The position numbers and the translations under genes were made by a program. From assembly GCA_046299415.1 (NCBI GenBank), contig JBKBII010000011.1, forward strand, positions 1 to 64,000: a stretch of 64,000 nucleotides of DNA. Direction: 5' to 3'. Positions 62,914-64,000 of this stretch are shown piece after piece. The notes under the pieces are model-generated. The model had not been told where the DNA came from. It ran no database searches and saw only the letters and a list, made by a program, of their open reading frames with translations. Source of the DNA: JBKBII01 sp046299415. Lineage in GTDB: Bacteria; Pseudomonadota; Gammaproteobacteria; Ectothiorhodospirales; Ectothiorhodospiraceae. How positions within the stretch are numbered: the stretch's first letter is position 1; each line of letters starts with the position of its first letter.

Positions 62914-64000
62914 ATCCATCGCATCATCATCCAGACGATCGTGATCGCCTCGCACTCCCCGTGGAGGTCGAAAGCGTTATCGCAGAAGCCCAAGAACAGG
63001 GGTGGCTCGCACTCGATACCGAGTTTTTGCGTCAAGAGACCTACTACGCCGAGCTGTGTCTGGTCCAGATCGCCACACAAAACAGCTCGCTTTTGCTGGA
63101 GGGGCTTGATGCGAGGCCCGTCGGTCAGAGCGACTTGCGCGGCCGTCGTAGCGCCGGGGTCGTCACGGCACAGTCAAAAGCTTTGGAGCGACTCCTGACG
63201 AGGCTTGCGCCGGATGACGACCAAGACGTAAATCCAGGTGGAAGCGGAATCGCTCGACCCACAATCGTCGTGCATTCAGGTGTGCAAGATTTCGAGATCC
63301 TCGGCCAAATCCGACCCCAGTTACTCCAGTTCATAACGGACCCGCCGCCTGACAACCATCCGACAGACGACACAGCAGAAGGTCGCCGCGCGATCACAAA
63401 CGACACGACACCGCACATCATCGAGCCGCCCTTTGACACACAGATTGCGGCTTCGTTTCTGGGGCTGTCGCACCAGGTGTCCTACCAGGCGTTGGTCGAG
63501 GCCCGACTTGGCGTCTCCCTAGACAAGACCCAATCATGCACCGACTGGTCGCAACGCCCATTGAGTCCCGCTCAACGCCAATACGCGATCGATGACGTCG
63601 TCTATCTGGCTGAACTGTTTCCATCGCTGTGCGAGGACTTACAGAAGAATGGCCTTGAGGCCATGGTCAAAGAAGAAACAGCGCGCATCTACCAGCAGGC
63701 GCTCACACTGGACCAGCCAAAAAATCTTTGGAAGCGTGTCCGAGGGGCACAACGTTTACCACGACCTGCGTTGGCCATTCTCCAAGAGATGGCCATCTGG
63801 CGGGAAAAGGTCGCGATGAAACGCGACCGTCCACGACGTTGGATTCTAGCCGATGACGTCGCCATCAACATCGCAAGAGCGGCGATGAAAAAAGACTTCG
63901 CGCTAGACCATCGTGGAGGCCGAGCAGGCCGCTGGACACCAGAAGAACGCGACGAGTTACTCGCCGGCATTGAGCGCGGGCGCCAACGACCAATCGAGAT
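62910..64000 (+). CDS. rnd: Ribonuclease D (3' end beyond window)
   Basis: 3'-to-5' exoribonuclease for tRNA maturation. It starts at a GTG overlapping the previous stop (GTGA) and stays open to the window edge, giving 363 visible residues. DEDD exonuclease residues are visible: ALDTEFLRQETYY (Asp 36, Glu 38), VVHSGVQDFEIL (Asp) and AIDDVVYLAELF (Tyr/Asp motif); DTQIAASFLGLSHQVSYQALV, LDKTQSCTDWSQRPLS are classic RNase D blocks. The HRDC domain begins after about residue 290 (RPALAILQEMAIWREKVA). Two inserts not usual in RNase D lie around residues 68-110 and 140-170. Confidence 0.92.
   Translation, partial: MNPSHHHPDDRDRLALPVEVESVIAEAQEQGWLALDTEFLRQETYYAELCLVQIATQNSSLLLEGLDARPVGQSDLRGRRSAGVVTAQSKALERLLTRLAPDDDQDVNPGGSGIARPTIVVHSGVQDFEILGQIRPQLLQFITDPPPDNHPTDDTAEGRRAITNDTTPHIIEPPFDTQIAASFLGLSHQVSYQALVEARLGVSLDKTQSCTDWSQRPLSPAQRQYAIDDVVYLAELFPSLCEDLQKNGLEAMVKEETARIYQQALTLDQPKNLWKRVRGAQRLPRPALAILQEMAIWREKVAMKRDRPRRWILADDVAINIARAAMKKDFALDHRGGRAGRWTPEERDELLAGIERGRQRPIE

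Noticed and set aside
1..64000. CRISPR arrays, insertion sequences, prophage genes, rRNA or tRNA genes
   Set aside because: I looked for regularly spaced repeats, transposase or integrase motifs and tRNA arms and found none that held up.

Overview
The window reads as a stretch of chromosome from a sulfur-oxidising, CO2-fixing (chemolithoautotrophic) gammaproteobacterium-like organism. This rests on three things. There is a complete cytoplasmic sulfur-oxidising heterodisulfide-reductase-like (sHdr) gene set with its lipoate-binding proteins, and a SoxB gene. There is a cbbQ-cbbO pair for Rubisco activation. The housekeeping blocks (kdsD-kdsC-lptC-lptA-lptB-rpoN-hpf-ptsN-hprK-rapZ-EIIA-HPr, gatCAB, mreBCD, rnd) have a proteobacterial order. 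No genus can be fixed from the sequence alone. GC content is high, coding density is modest, and many spacers of 0.3-1.1 kb hold no convincing gene.

Layout. 1-5.1 kb (minus strand): cbbQ, cbbO and a histone-deacetylase-family hydrolase as an overlapping operon; no Rubisco structural genes are in the window. 5.9-9.1 kb: small unrecognised proteins, a degenerate receiver-like protein and a divergent second lipoate-ligase-like protein. 9.2-12 kb: a FadL/OmpP1-type outer-membrane channel and an exported protein of unknown function. 12.6-17.4 kb (minus): a lipoate assembly operon with two LipS-type radical SAM proteins, an sLpl(AB)-type ligase and a LipT-type flavoprotein. 18.6-19.9 kb (minus): lbpA - dsrE-like - lbpA, encoding two paralogous GcvH-like lipoate-binding proteins. 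20.6-27.2 kb (minus): rhodanese, tusA, then hdrC1-hdrB1-hdrA-hyp-hdrC2-hdrB2. 29-38 kb: M48 protease, a lone soxB, a glycine-zipper lipoprotein broken by a 10-N assembly gap, a luciferase-family oxidoreductase and an NAD-dependent epimerase. 38.7-50.5 kb (plus): a Ca2+/Na+ antiporter, then Kdo/LPS transport, sigma-54 and the nitrogen-PTS/HprK/RapZ block. 51-55.6 kb (minus): hslO and gatC, gatA, gatB. 56.4-59.3 kb (plus): mreBCD. The end holds a ChaN-like protein, a DUF1244 protein and the 5' part of rnd.

How the genes fit together. Sulfane sulfur is expected to be relayed by rhodanese, TusA and the DsrE-like protein to the sHdr complex. LbpA provides a lipoyl arm, and the neighbouring LipS/sLpl/LipT operon builds lipoate on LbpA. 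SoxB would act in the periplasm on thiosulfate; no soxXA or soxYZ is present here. Sulfur oxidation would supply electrons for carbon fixation supported by CbbQO. The most notable features are two LbpAs and two ligase-family proteins in one island, a near-perfect 24-bp dyad upstream of a sigma-70-like promoter for tusA-hdr, and a long perfect hairpin between tusA and hdrC1. The sHdr-LbpA and LipS1/LipS2/sLpl(AB)/LipT systems are known from recent literature; what may be new is this particular arrangement and its accessory genes.
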